NCBI RefSeq assembly: GCF_023805295.1
Contig: NZ_JAMSHT010000001.1
Location: forward strand, 620,001-684,000
DNA from: Sphingomicrobium sediminis
Lineage (GTDB): Bacteria > Pseudomonadota > Alphaproteobacteria > Sphingomonadales > Sphingomonadaceae
Length of the DNA stretch: 64,000 bases
Direction: 5' to 3'
Position numbers and translations under genes: made by a program. Numbering within the stretch: position 1 is the first letter of the stretch; each line of letters begins with the position of its first letter. This document shows positions 25,587-33,321 of this stretch, piece by piece. The notes beneath the pieces are model-generated. The model did not search any database. It saw nothing but the letters and a program-made list of their open reading frames with translations, and was not told the origin of the DNA.

Positions 25587-26521
25587 GCGACCAGCTCTTT
25601 CCAGAGCGCTTCATCCACATTGCCACCGCTGACAATTGCGATATCGCCTTCGCGCGGTTCGACGACGCCTGACAATAGAGCCGCCAAAGCGACCGATCCA
25701 CCGGGTTCGACGACTTCGCCTTGCTCTTGCCAGGCCCAGCGGACAGCGTTGCGAACTTGCGCATCGCTCACTTGCACGCCGGTTGCGCCGGTCTCGCGAA
25801 GGATGCGGACCGTTGCCTCGGCCGGACGAAAGGTCTGGATCGCATCGCACATGGTGAAGGGCGGATTGGGGCCGACGGCTTGCGGCGTCCCGCTTTCCAG
25901 CGAGCGCGCCATATCGTCCCAGCCCTCGGGTTCGACCACGACGATTTCCGCGTCGGGACAGGCCAGCGCGATACCTGCGCTCAGCCCGCCGCCGCCACAA
26001 CAGATGATGATGCGGCGCAGGTTGTCGGCTTGTTCGAGCAATTCGAGTCCGATCGTGCCCTGCCCTGCGATGATGTGCGGGTCATCGAAACTTGGCACCA
26101 GCGTCGCGCCACGTTCGTTCGCCAATCGCGCGGCGATCTCTTCGCGGCTCTCGGTCATGCGGTCGTAGAAGACGATCTCGGCATCGTGACTGCGCGTACC
26201 TTCGATCTTCGCGGCGGGCGCATCGACCGGCATCACAATGGCGGCGCGGATACCGAGCCGTTTCGCCGCGATCGCGACACCTTGTGCATGATTGCCGCTC
26301 GAGAAGGCGACGACGCCTCTCGTCCGCTCTTCCTCGCCCAACGCGATCAATCGGTTGGACGCGCCGCGCAGTTTGAAGGCCCCGCCAGTCTGCCGATTTT
26401 CCCATTTGATGTGGACGTCTGCATCGCCGATCCGCGCGCGTGTCAGCGGGGTTTTGACCACCTTATCCTCAATTCGACGGGCTGCCGCCTCGACCCAGCT
26501 ACGATCCGGAACATTCAGCAT
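25583..26521 (-). CDS. Serine/threonine dehydratase (PLP, fold type II)
   Basis: A 312-residue PLP enzyme. The Schiff-base lysine is in GGAFKLRGASN, the phosphate loop is CCGGGGLSAG, and SSGNHAQGVAIA is the substrate-binding helix. It probably deaminates threonine or serine or acts as a racemase. The absence of a C-terminal ACT domain suggests a catabolic or racemase role rather than biosynthetic IlvA. Start ATG at 26521. Confidence 0.88.
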   Translation of the reverse strand: MLNVPDRSWVEAAARRIEDKVVKTPLTRARIGDADVHIKWENRQTGGAFKLRGASNRLIALGEEERTRGVVAFSSGNHAQGVAIAAKRLGIRAAIVMPVDAPAAKIEGTRSHDAEIVFYDRMTESREEIAARLANERGATLVPSFDDPHIIAGQGTIGLELLEQADNLRRIIICCGGGGLSAGIALACPDAEIVVVEPEGWDDMARSLESGTPQAVGPNPPFTMCDAIQTFRPAEATVRILRETGATGVQVSDAQVRNAVRWAWQEQGEVVEPGGSVALAALLSGVVEPREGDIAIVSGGNVDEALWKELVA

Positions 26522-26599
26522 CTCGTAAGCCTTTATTTTCTAAATGAAGTTCCACGGATGGGGGCGCGGTGCCAGACGGCACTGCCAGTTTCCCTTTAC

Positions 26600-26716
26600 A
26601 TGATTATTCGATTGGCCCTATAGGGCCGCTCTCGCTGCCCCATGGGACTTCCGCAAGGCAGCAAAGTGTTGAATTCGGCAGCCCGCTGCCAGTTTTGCCC
26701 TTGGAGGTCCCTTGAG
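26600..26716 (+). promoter_or_regulatory. Structured leader of the ornithine decarboxylase gene (speF-motif-like)
   Basis: Two GCTGCC/GGCAGC pairs can form alternative stems. Stem 1 is GCTGCC 26634-26639 with GGCAGC 26657-26662, closing a loop that contains ATGGGACTTCCGC. Stem 2 is GGCAG 26677-26681 with CTGCC 26686-26690, followed by GTTTTG, so it resembles a terminator. Because the repeats are interchangeable, the stems can exclude each other. Alphaproteobacterial odc genes often carry the speF leader motif; assignment to it is from memory, not a search. A 7-codon reading, MIIRLAL at 26600-26623, could be a leader peptide but lacks a clear ribosome-binding site. Confidence 0.45.
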
Positions 26717-27904
26717 TTGCACGAACACCATTCCGCGCTGGGGCTAGTTAAAGCCCGCAAGCCGATCCTTCCGGTAACGCTCGTTCGCCCGCACGCTGCT
26801 TTTCGTGCGGCGCGCTTCTTCGTGGAAAAGTTACCCGGCAAGAGCCTGTATGCGGTCAAGGCCAATCCCGATCCAGACCTGCTGAAGGTCCTGTGGGAGG
26901 CCGGTATCAGCCATTACGATGTCGCCTCGATGGGCGAAGTGCGCCTCGTCGCGCAGACGTTGCCCGAAGCGACGCTGTGCTTCATGCACCCCGTCAAGGC
27001 GACCGAGGCGATCGAGGAAGCTTATTTTGTCCATGGCGTGAAGACCTTCAGCCTCGACAGCATGGCCGAGCTTGAGAAGATTCGCCGCGCCACACGCGGA
27101 GCGACCGATCTCAACCTGCTGGTGCGCCTGCGCGTCTCGTCGGAGCATTCCAAGCTAAGCCTCGCCACCAAATTTGGTGCCGAGCCTGGAGAGCTGCCTG
27201 AGTTGCTGATGGCCGCGCGCCAGACGGCCGATGCGCTTGGCCTGTGCTTCCATGTCGGCAGCCAGGCAATGAGCCCGGCCGCGTTCGGCGATGCGATGGA
27301 GCGCGTGCGCGCGGCCATCGTCGAAAGCAGCGTGACGATCGATATCGTCGATGTTGGCGGCGGTTTTCCGTCGGCCTATCCCGACCTCGATCCGCCGGCG
27401 ATGGAAAGCTTCTTCCAGATGATCCACGAAAAGTTCGAGGATTTGCCGATCAGCTACTCGGCCGAACTCTGGGCCGAACCCGGCCGCGCATTGTGCGCCG
27501 AATATTCGAGCGTGCTCGTTCGTGTCGAACAGCGTCGCGGCAACACGCTCTACATCAACGACGGCGCTTATGGCGCCTTGTTCGATGCCGCACATATCGG
27601 TTGGCGCTACCCGACCCGGCTCATCCGCGAGGAGGATAGCGAGGCCGAACTGGTGCCGTTCCGTTTCTTCGGTCCGACCTGCGACGACATGGACAAGATG
27701 GAAGGCCCGTTCTTCCTGCCCGACGATATCGGTCCCGGCGACTATATCGAAATCGGCATGCTTGGCGCCTACGGCAATGCGATGCGCACCCAGTTCAACG
27801 GCTTCACGACCGAAGAGCCGGTGCGCGTGTCGGACGATCCGATGATGACGCTTTATGGCCCGCGTTCGGAACAGGACGAGGCCTCGAACGTGGTTCGCCT
27901 GTAA
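26717..27904 (+). CDS. odc: Ornithine decarboxylase, alanine-racemase fold
   Basis: Makes putrescine from ornithine. The start is TTG at 26717, nine bases after GGAGG (26703-26707); an ATG at 26642 would have to read through the leader hairpins. The 395-residue protein has PLP lysine K48 in SLYAVKANPDPDL, HVGSQAMSP, DVGGGFPSAYPD, WAEPGRALCAE and the active-site cysteine in FFGPTCDDMD. The deoxyhypusine-synthase-like gene follows 37 bases later, so putrescine is probably passed to homospermidine synthesis. Confidence 0.9.
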   Translation: MHEHHSALGLVKARKPILPVTLVRPHAAFRAARFFVEKLPGKSLYAVKANPDPDLLKVLWEAGISHYDVASMGEVRLVAQTLPEATLCFMHPVKATEAIEEAYFVHGVKTFSLDSMAELEKIRRATRGATDLNLLVRLRVSSEHSKLSLATKFGAEPGELPELLMAARQTADALGLCFHVGSQAMSPAAFGDAMERVRAAIVESSVTIDIVDVGGGFPSAYPDLDPPAMESFFQMIHEKFEDLPISYSAELWAEPGRALCAEYSSVLVRVEQRRGNTLYINDGAYGALFDAAHIGWRYPTRLIREEDSEAELVPFRFFGPTCDDMDKMEGPFFLPDDIGPGDYIEIGMLGAYGNAMRTQFNGFTTEEPVRVSDDPMMTLYGPRSEQDEASNVVRL

Positions 27905-27941
27905 GGCGCGTTCGGAACAGAAAATTTTGAGGGAGATGAAT

Positions 27942-29018
27942 ATGAGCGAGGATCTCGCCACCCATCCGGACGAGGATCAGATCGACCGCCAGAAAAAGGC
28001 CGAGCTGCTCCAGAGCCCCGTCGAGCATATCGATATCACCAGCTTCGACGCGCGCTCGGTCATCGATGCCATGGGCAAGATGAGCTTCACCAGCCGCGAT
28101 CTCGCGCGTGCCACGCGCATCTACAACCAGATGCTCGAGGACAAGGATTGCTCGGTCATCCTAGTCGTCGCCGGGTCGACCAGCGCGGGCGGCTGCATGG
28201 ATCTCTATGCCGAGCTCGTGAAGAACAACATGGTCGATGCCATCGTCGCCACTGGCGCGACCATCGTCGACATGGATTTCTTCGAAGGCCTTGGTCACAA
28301 GCATTATCAGGCGCTCGAAATCCCCGACGACAAGGTGCTGCGCTCGCTCTACATCGACCGCATCTACGATACCTATATCGACGAGGAAGCGCTCCAGGAC
28401 ACCGATCACACGATCGCGGCCATTGCCAACTCGCTCGAGCCCAAGGCCTATTCGAGCCGCGCTTTCATCCGCGAGATGGGCAAGTATCTCGTCGAGCATG
28501 GGAAGAAGGAAAACAGCCTCGTCAAGCTCGCCTACGAGCATGACGTGCCTATCTTCTGCCCAGCCTTCGTTGATAGCTCGGCAGGCTTCGGCCTCGTCAA
28601 GCACCAGGTCGACCGCGCCAAGGCCGGCGAAGACTATATGGTGCTCGACGCCATCGCCGACTTCCGCGAACTGACCGATATCAAGATCAAGGCCGGTACT
28701 ACCGGCCTCCTGATGATCGGCGGCGGCGTGCCCAAGAATTTCGCGCAGGATACGGTCGTCTGCGCCGAAATCCTCGGTCATGAAGATGTCGAGATGCACA
28801 AATATGCGATCCAAATCACCGTCGCTGATGTGCGCGATGGTGCCTGCTCCTCCTCGACGCTTCAGGAAGCCTGCAGCTGGGGCAAGGTCGACACCGCGCT
28901 CGAACAGATGGTCTATGCCGAGGCCACCTCGGTGCTGCCGCTGCTGGCTAGCGACGCCTATCATCGCGGTCACTGGAAGAGCCGCGCCAAGCGCGCTTTC
29001 GCCAAAATGTTCGACTAG
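27942..29018 (+). CDS. Deoxyhypusine synthase-family enzyme, probable polyamine (homospermidine) synthase
   Basis: A 358-residue protein of the deoxyhypusine synthase family. NAD-binding features include VVAGSTSAGGCMDLYAEL, and K315 in CSWGKVDTAL matches the catalytic lysine of eukaryotic deoxyhypusine synthase (WGKI). Bacteria lack eIF5A, so bacterial members transfer the aminobutyl group to small amines; next to odc the likely product is sym-homospermidine, a major sphingomonad polyamine. Start ATG 27942 has GGGAG six bases upstream; an ATG at 27936 overlaps it. A strong terminator follows. Confidence 0.88.
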   Translation: MSEDLATHPDEDQIDRQKKAELLQSPVEHIDITSFDARSVIDAMGKMSFTSRDLARATRIYNQMLEDKDCSVILVVAGSTSAGGCMDLYAELVKNNMVDAIVATGATIVDMDFFEGLGHKHYQALEIPDDKVLRSLYIDRIYDTYIDEEALQDTDHTIAAIANSLEPKAYSSRAFIREMGKYLVEHGKKENSLVKLAYEHDVPIFCPAFVDSSAGFGLVKHQVDRAKAGEDYMVLDAIADFRELTDIKIKAGTTGLLMIGGGVPKNFAQDTVVCAEILGHEDVEMHKYAIQITVADVRDGACSSSTLQEACSWGKVDTALEQMVYAEATSVLPLLASDAYHRGHWKSRAKRAFAKMFD

Positions 29019-29045
29019 GTTTCCTTACGAAACCGGAACGGCTAG

Positions 29046-29079
29046 AAAGCCCCTCGAAAGCAATTTCGGGGGGCTTTTT
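29046..29079 (+). terminator. Intrinsic terminator of the polyamine operon
   Basis: Fourteen-bp stem: 29046-29059 (AAAGCCCCTCGAAA) with 29064-29077 (TTTCGGGGGGCTTT), one G-T wobble, a GCAA tetraloop, and five Ts in 29075-29079. The run of Gs at 29068-29073 is also the only Shine-Dalgarno-like sequence of the MAPEG gene whose ATG is at 29081. Confidence 0.85.
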
Positions 29080-29080
29080 C

Positions 29081-29512
29081 ATGAAACTGTTGCTGCAACC
29101 GTTGGCCGTCCTTGCCATCTGGACGATGATAGTCTGGGCGTGGCTCTATGCGACGCGCATGACCGCTCTCAAGAAGGCCGGGATCGACCTCAAGGGACGT
29201 CACGGCACCAAGGGTGGCGATCTCGACGGCGTGCTGCCCGACAAGACCCAGTGGGTCGCGCACAATTACAATCACCTGCTCGAACAGCCGCCGCTCTTTT
29301 ACGCAGTCGTTATCGCGCTGGCGATGCTGGGTGACATGAGCGAACCGACGCGGATGATCGCCTGGGCCTATGTCGGCCTCCGCATCGCGCACAGCCTCGT
29401 CCAGATCCTGTGGAACCGCGCGCTCGTGCGCTGGGCGCTCTTCATGCTCGCCTCGATCGGACTGTTCCTGTTGTGCCTGCGCTTGCTCGCGGGCGTATTC
29501 ATCGTCGCGTAG
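29081..29512 (+). CDS. MAPEG-family membrane protein (first of two)
   Basis: A 143-residue four-helix membrane protein of the MAPEG group (membrane-associated proteins in eicosanoid and glutathione metabolism). HNYNHLLEQPPLFYAVVIAL and AYVGLRIAHSLVQILWNRALVRWALFMLAS are characteristic, with the conserved E-Q-P-x-L-F and R-x-x-H-S. Bacterial function unclear. The start codon directly follows the terminator T-run, so translation may depend on terminator unfolding or on a leaderless message. A paralogue follows after 21 bases. Confidence 0.82.
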   Translation: MKLLLQPLAVLAIWTMIVWAWLYATRMTALKKAGIDLKGRHGTKGGDLDGVLPDKTQWVAHNYNHLLEQPPLFYAVVIALAMLGDMSEPTRMIAWAYVGLRIAHSLVQILWNRALVRWALFMLASIGLFLLCLRLLAGVFIVA

Positions 29513-29533
29513 GTCCATAAAAGGAGAAACCCA

Positions 29534-29962
29534 ATGGAGTTCAGCCCGCTAATCGGCCCGATCATTGCGCTCGTCGCTTGGACGATTGTGATGATGTTCT
29601 GGGCAGTGATCCGCATTCAGAAGGCGATCAAGTCCGGTGCCGACCTTTCCAACGTGCCCGCCGGCGCGCGCGGCCGTGATCTGGAAGGCCATATTCCGCC
29701 GCGTGCCTGCTGGCCGCGGCAGAATTACGAGCACCTCGTCGAGCAGCCGACCCTATTCTACGCGATCGTCATTGCGATCGTGCTGATGGGTGGCGACCAT
29801 GTCGTCAATCTCTATCTGGCGTGGGGATATGTGGCACTCAGGATCGGCCATTCGCTGGTGCAGGTGGCAGGCAAATCGCGCAGCCTGTTCTTCGTGACTT
29901 CAACCTTGTGCCTGATGGCGCTGACGCTTCACGCGGCCATCGAATTTATCAGCCACATGTGA
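29534..29962 (+). CDS. MAPEG-family membrane protein (second of two)
   Basis: A 142-residue paralogue of the preceding gene, with NYEHLVEQPTLFYAIVIAI and YVALRIGHSLVQVAGKSRSLFFVTSTLC. It has an AAGGAGAAA ribosome-binding site six bases before ATG 29534. Probably the product of an old tandem duplication, because the two share the motif order but differ widely between motifs. Its end overlaps the convergent RlmD-like gene by 14 bases. Confidence 0.82.
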   Translation: MEFSPLIGPIIALVAWTIVMMFWAVIRIQKAIKSGADLSNVPAGARGRDLEGHIPPRACWPRQNYEHLVEQPTLFYAIVIAIVLMGGDHVVNLYLAWGYVALRIGHSLVQVAGKSRSLFFVTSTLCLMALTLHAAIEFISHM

Positions 29963-31139
29963 AGCGGCTGACCAGCTCGACATGGGTCGACCAGCGGAAT
30001 TGTCCGACCGGTCGCACCCAGTCGAGCGAATAGCCGCCTTCGACAAGGATCGCGGCATCGCGCGCGAAGGTGCCCGGATTGCAGCTGACCATCGCGGTGA
30101 CCGGCACCTTGCTGGCTGCCAATTCGCGACATTGCGCCTCGGCACCCGATCGCGGCGGATCGAGGATGACGGCGCCAAAAGCTGCGAGCTCTTTCGCGTC
30201 ATAGGGACGGCGATATAGGTCGCGATGCTCGGGATCGACCGAGCGCCGTGCCCGCCGCGCCGCCTGCATTAACGACAGGATGGCTTCGCGTCCGGCTTCC
30301 GCAGCGGTGACTTGCTTGCCGACCGATAGTGCGAACGTGCCGAGGCCTGCGAACAGGTCGAGCGTGGGGCCGTCACTGCCTTCCAGCGCTTCCGCGACAC
30401 CGTCGACAAGCGCCTGCTCGCCATCCTTGGTCGCCTGCAGGAAGCTGCCCTGCGGGAACGGCACGGCGATGTCGCCAAGCGTGATCGTGACCGGCTGCGG
30501 CTCATAGCGCGGCTCGGCGCCGTATCCCTCGTCGACCGACAGGCGGGCAAGTCGTTGCCGTTCGGCAAAGGCCGGCAGCGCCTCGGCGGCCTCCAGCCCT
30601 TCGGCTTCGATCCCCGCAAGCATGAGGTCGACGCCCTGGTCGGTCAGGGTCATCTGGACCCGTCCGGTGCGACGCGGTGGAAGCATCTTGCCCAGCAGAT
30701 CCCGCAGCGGCGAAAGCAGGGCGAACAGGTCGGGATGAAGGACATGACATTCAGTCATATCGACGATCTTGTGCGATTTTTCCTGCGTGAAGCCGATGAC
30801 GACACGCTTGCCGAGTTTCAGCGCCTTGAGGTCGGCGCGGCGGCGGCTCTTCGGTGGCGACAGATGCGCCGCGCGAATGTCGGTCGATAGGCCCTTCTGC
30901 GCCAAGGCTCCGGCGACACGAGTCTCGCAATAGGTGGCAAAGGCCGCGTCGGTGAGGTGCTGCAGCTGGCAGCCGCCACATTCGGGGAAATGCCGGCAGG
31001 GCGGCTCCCGGTAGCCGTCACCGCGGGCAACGACTTTGCCGTCCTTGATCGTGTCGCCCGGCGCTGCGAGCGGGACATAATGGCCCGCGTCGGTGACGCC
31101 GTCGCCGCGACCGGCAATCTGGACGACCTTCTCGCTCAC
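29949..31139 (-). CDS. TrmA/RlmD-family class I SAM RNA (uracil-C5) methyltransferase
   Basis: A 396-residue enzyme that probably methylates C5 of a uracil in rRNA or tRNA. It has an iron-sulfur site with CRHFPECGGCQLQHL and TECHVL (C48, C54, C57 and a fourth cysteine), the SAM-binding LDLFAGLGTFAL, DPPRSGAE, and the catalytic cysteine in VSCNPGTFARD. RlmD, RlmC and RlmCD cannot be told apart by eye. It overlaps nnr by four bases. Confidence 0.88.
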   Translation of the reverse strand: MSEKVVQIAGRGDGVTDAGHYVPLAAPGDTIKDGKVVARGDGYREPPCRHFPECGGCQLQHLTDAAFATYCETRVAGALAQKGLSTDIRAAHLSPPKSRRRADLKALKLGKRVVIGFTQEKSHKIVDMTECHVLHPDLFALLSPLRDLLGKMLPPRRTGRVQMTLTDQGVDLMLAGIEAEGLEAAEALPAFAERQRLARLSVDEGYGAEPRYEPQPVTITLGDIAVPFPQGSFLQATKDGEQALVDGVAEALEGSDGPTLDLFAGLGTFALSVGKQVTAAEAGREAILSLMQAARRARRSVDPEHRDLYRRPYDAKELAAFGAVILDPPRSGAEAQCRELAASKVPVTAMVSCNPGTFARDAAILVEGGYSLDWVRPVGQFRWSTHVELVSRFTCG

Positions 31140-32485
31140 ATCACGTCCGGCAGTGCGGCGATGAGATCATCGGCGATGAAGGGAATGTCGCACGCTTCGG
31201 CAGCGCGGCCATGCAGCCAGACACCGGCGCAGGCCGCCTCGAACGGCTCCATGCCACGCGCCCGCATCGCGGCGATGATCCCCGACAAAACGTCCCCTGC
31301 TCCTGCCGTCGCCAAGGCTGCGGGTGCGGGCGGTGCAAAGCCGAGCCTGCCGTCGGGTGCGGCAACGAGCGTGTCGGGCCCCTTGTAGACGATGACGCAC
31401 TGCGTCTGTTGCGCCGCGAGCAACGCGCGGTCGGCTTTCGAACCCACAAGGTCTCCGAACAGCGCGCGGAACTCGCCTTCATGCGGCGTTAGGATGGCGT
31501 CATGGCCCGCAAGACGATCGGGCTCACCGACATGACGCAGCGCGTCGGCATCCAGCACGAGCGGATGGGTCTTCGTCAACGCGACGGTCAGCAGCGGCGG
31601 GATGTCTCCCATCCCCGGGCCGACCAGCAGGCAGCCGATGCGCTCGTCATCCAGTGCGCCCGCATCCTCGGTCTGGACGACGCTGGACGGCAGGCCGTCG
31701 ATCATTCGGCTCGTCGATACGCGGACATAGCCGGCACCTGCCCGTGCCGCAGCATGCGCGCTCAAGGCGATTGCACCGGGCATCGCGCCCGAGAGGCAAT
31801 GGACCATGCCGCGGTCGAATTTGTGTCCCTGCGCATCGAGCGCGGGCAAATCGGGTTCGGCGATCTCGAACCAGTCGCTCTGGGTTTCGAGCCCGATCGC
31901 GGCGCTGGCAACACGGCCGCAAGCCTGCATGGCAGGCGAAAGGCGGTGGGCCGGCTTCAACGCGCCCATGGTGACGGTGAGATCCGCCGGACCCAGATCG
32001 GTCAGGATCGCGCCAGTATCGCTTTCGATCCCGCTCGGCAAATCGCAGGCCACGACGCGCCGGGCGGCCGTAAACAGGCGCCGTGCAGGCTCGGCAATGT
32101 CTTCGTCGATCGGACGCGTCAGGCCAGTCCCGAACAAGCAATCGAGCACAAGGTCAGCAGGCGCGGTATTCTCATCGATGGCCTCTACCGGTCTGCTCCA
32201 GTCTTTGGCAGCCAGCTTGGCGCTATCGGCGGTCGGCTCGCCCACTGCGGCGATACGGACACTCGCCCCGGCCTCGACAAGCAAGCGCGCCGCGACATAG
32301 CCATCGCCGCCATTATTGCCCTTTCCGACCAGCACCAGCGTTTCGCGTGCGCCCGCAAACCGCAAGGTAGCCTCGGCCAGCGCCGCACCGGCGCGTTCCA
32401 TCAGTGCATATTCGTCGGTGCCGGCCTCGAAGGCATGTTGCTCGAGGCGGCGCATCTCTGTGGCGGTAAGGATCGGTCGGGCCAT
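31136..32485 (-). CDS. nnr: Bifunctional NAD(P)H-hydrate repair enzyme (epimerase + dehydratase)
   Basis: Repairs damaged NADHX/NADPHX. The N-terminal epimerase half shows LVLVGKGNNGGDGYVAARLL and CDLPSGIESDTG; the C-terminal ADP-dependent dehydratase half shows VGPGMGD, LDADALRHV, LTPHEGEFRALFGD and TAGAGDVLSGIIAA, the ATP/ADP-binding G-A-G-D motif. Length 449 residues from ATG 32485 fits the fused form. Coupled to the methyltransferase gene (ATGA). Confidence 0.93.
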   Translation of the reverse strand: MARPILTATEMRRLEQHAFEAGTDEYALMERAGAALAEATLRFAGARETLVLVGKGNNGGDGYVAARLLVEAGASVRIAAVGEPTADSAKLAAKDWSRPVEAIDENTAPADLVLDCLFGTGLTRPIDEDIAEPARRLFTAARRVVACDLPSGIESDTGAILTDLGPADLTVTMGALKPAHRLSPAMQACGRVASAAIGLETQSDWFEIAEPDLPALDAQGHKFDRGMVHCLSGAMPGAIALSAHAAARAGAGYVRVSTSRMIDGLPSSVVQTEDAGALDDERIGCLLVGPGMGDIPPLLTVALTKTHPLVLDADALRHVGEPDRLAGHDAILTPHEGEFRALFGDLVGSKADRALLAAQQTQCVIVYKGPDTLVAAPDGRLGFAPPAPAALATAGAGDVLSGIIAAMRARGMEPFEAACAGVWLHGRAAEACDIPFIADDLIAALPDVM

Positions 32486-32493
32486 GCGGCCCC

Positions 32494-33321
32494 CTAGCGC
32501 AACTCGCTGGCCAAATGCCACCATTTGTCGGGACAGGCTGCCGCAGCCTCATTGCGGACGTCGGCATCGTCGAACATGGCGAAACATGTCGCGCCGCTCC
32601 CGGACATGCGAGCGAGATTGACGCCCTCTCGCTCGCCGAGCCATCGCAAGACATTATCGATTTCAGGTGCGAGCGCCCGGGCCGGCATTTCAAGATCATT
32701 GCGTCCAGACCGCCAAACCGTGCCGAGTGGCCCTCGGTCCTGTCCATCCCATGCCTTGAAGACCTCGGCGGTCGATACGGCAACGCCCGGATTGACGAGA
32801 AGGACCGGCGTGCCGGACAGACCCTCGATAGCGACAGGGTTCAGGCGTTCGCCCACCCCCTCGCCTCGCGCCGTCATGCTGAGCAGACAAGCAGGCACGT
32901 CGGCGCCGAGCCCCGGTGCAACCTGCTGCGCCAAGGAAGGATCGAGCGACCAAAGGCGCGTCAGCACACGCAACGTCGCGGCCGCGTCTGCGGACCCGCC
33001 GCCTATTCCGCTCGCGACCGGAAGCTTCTTGTCGAGATGCAATTCGACAGAGAGTTCCTGGTCGGCAGCTTCGGCGAGCGCATGGGCAGCGCGGATGACC
33101 AAATTATCGTCACCTGCTTCGAGGCCGTCAGAGAATGGGCCGCCGATGGTCAGGCTTGTCCGTTCAGCAGGACGCGCCGCGATCATGTCGCCTTCGATCA
33201 GGAAGGCGAACAAAGTCTCCAGCTCGTGATAGCCGTCATCGCGTCGCCGCCGCACATGCAGCGCGAGATTCAGCTTGGCCGGCGCAGGCTCGCGCAGCCA
33301 GCCGTCTTCAGGGCGCTTCAT
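32494..33321 (-). CDS. ispE: 4-diphosphocytidyl-2-C-methyl-D-erythritol kinase
   Basis: MEP-pathway kinase acting between the two activities of IspDF. The 275-residue GHMP kinase has PAPAKLNLALHVRRRRDDGYHE near the start, the ATP loop LPVASGIGGGSADAAATL, and ARMSGSGATCFAMF near the end. Start at ATG 33321 overlaps the end of the TPR gene by 14 bases. Linked to nnr after 8 bases. Confidence 0.94.
   Translation of the reverse strand: MKRPEDGWLREPAPAKLNLALHVRRRRDDGYHELETLFAFLIEGDMIAARPAERTSLTIGGPFSDGLEAGDDNLVIRAAHALAEAADQELSVELHLDKKLPVASGIGGGSADAAATLRVLTRLWSLDPSLAQQVAPGLGADVPACLLSMTARGEGVGERLNPVAIEGLSGTPVLLVNPGVAVSTAEVFKAWDGQDRGPLGTVWRSGRNDLEMPARALAPEIDNVLRWLGEREGVNLARMSGSGATCFAMFDDADVRNEAAAACPDKWWHLASELR

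Noticed and set aside
26642..26717. ATG start 25 codons upstream for ornithine decarboxylase
   Set aside because: The extension would translate the leader hairpins and does not resemble family N termini; TTG with GGAGG is better placed.
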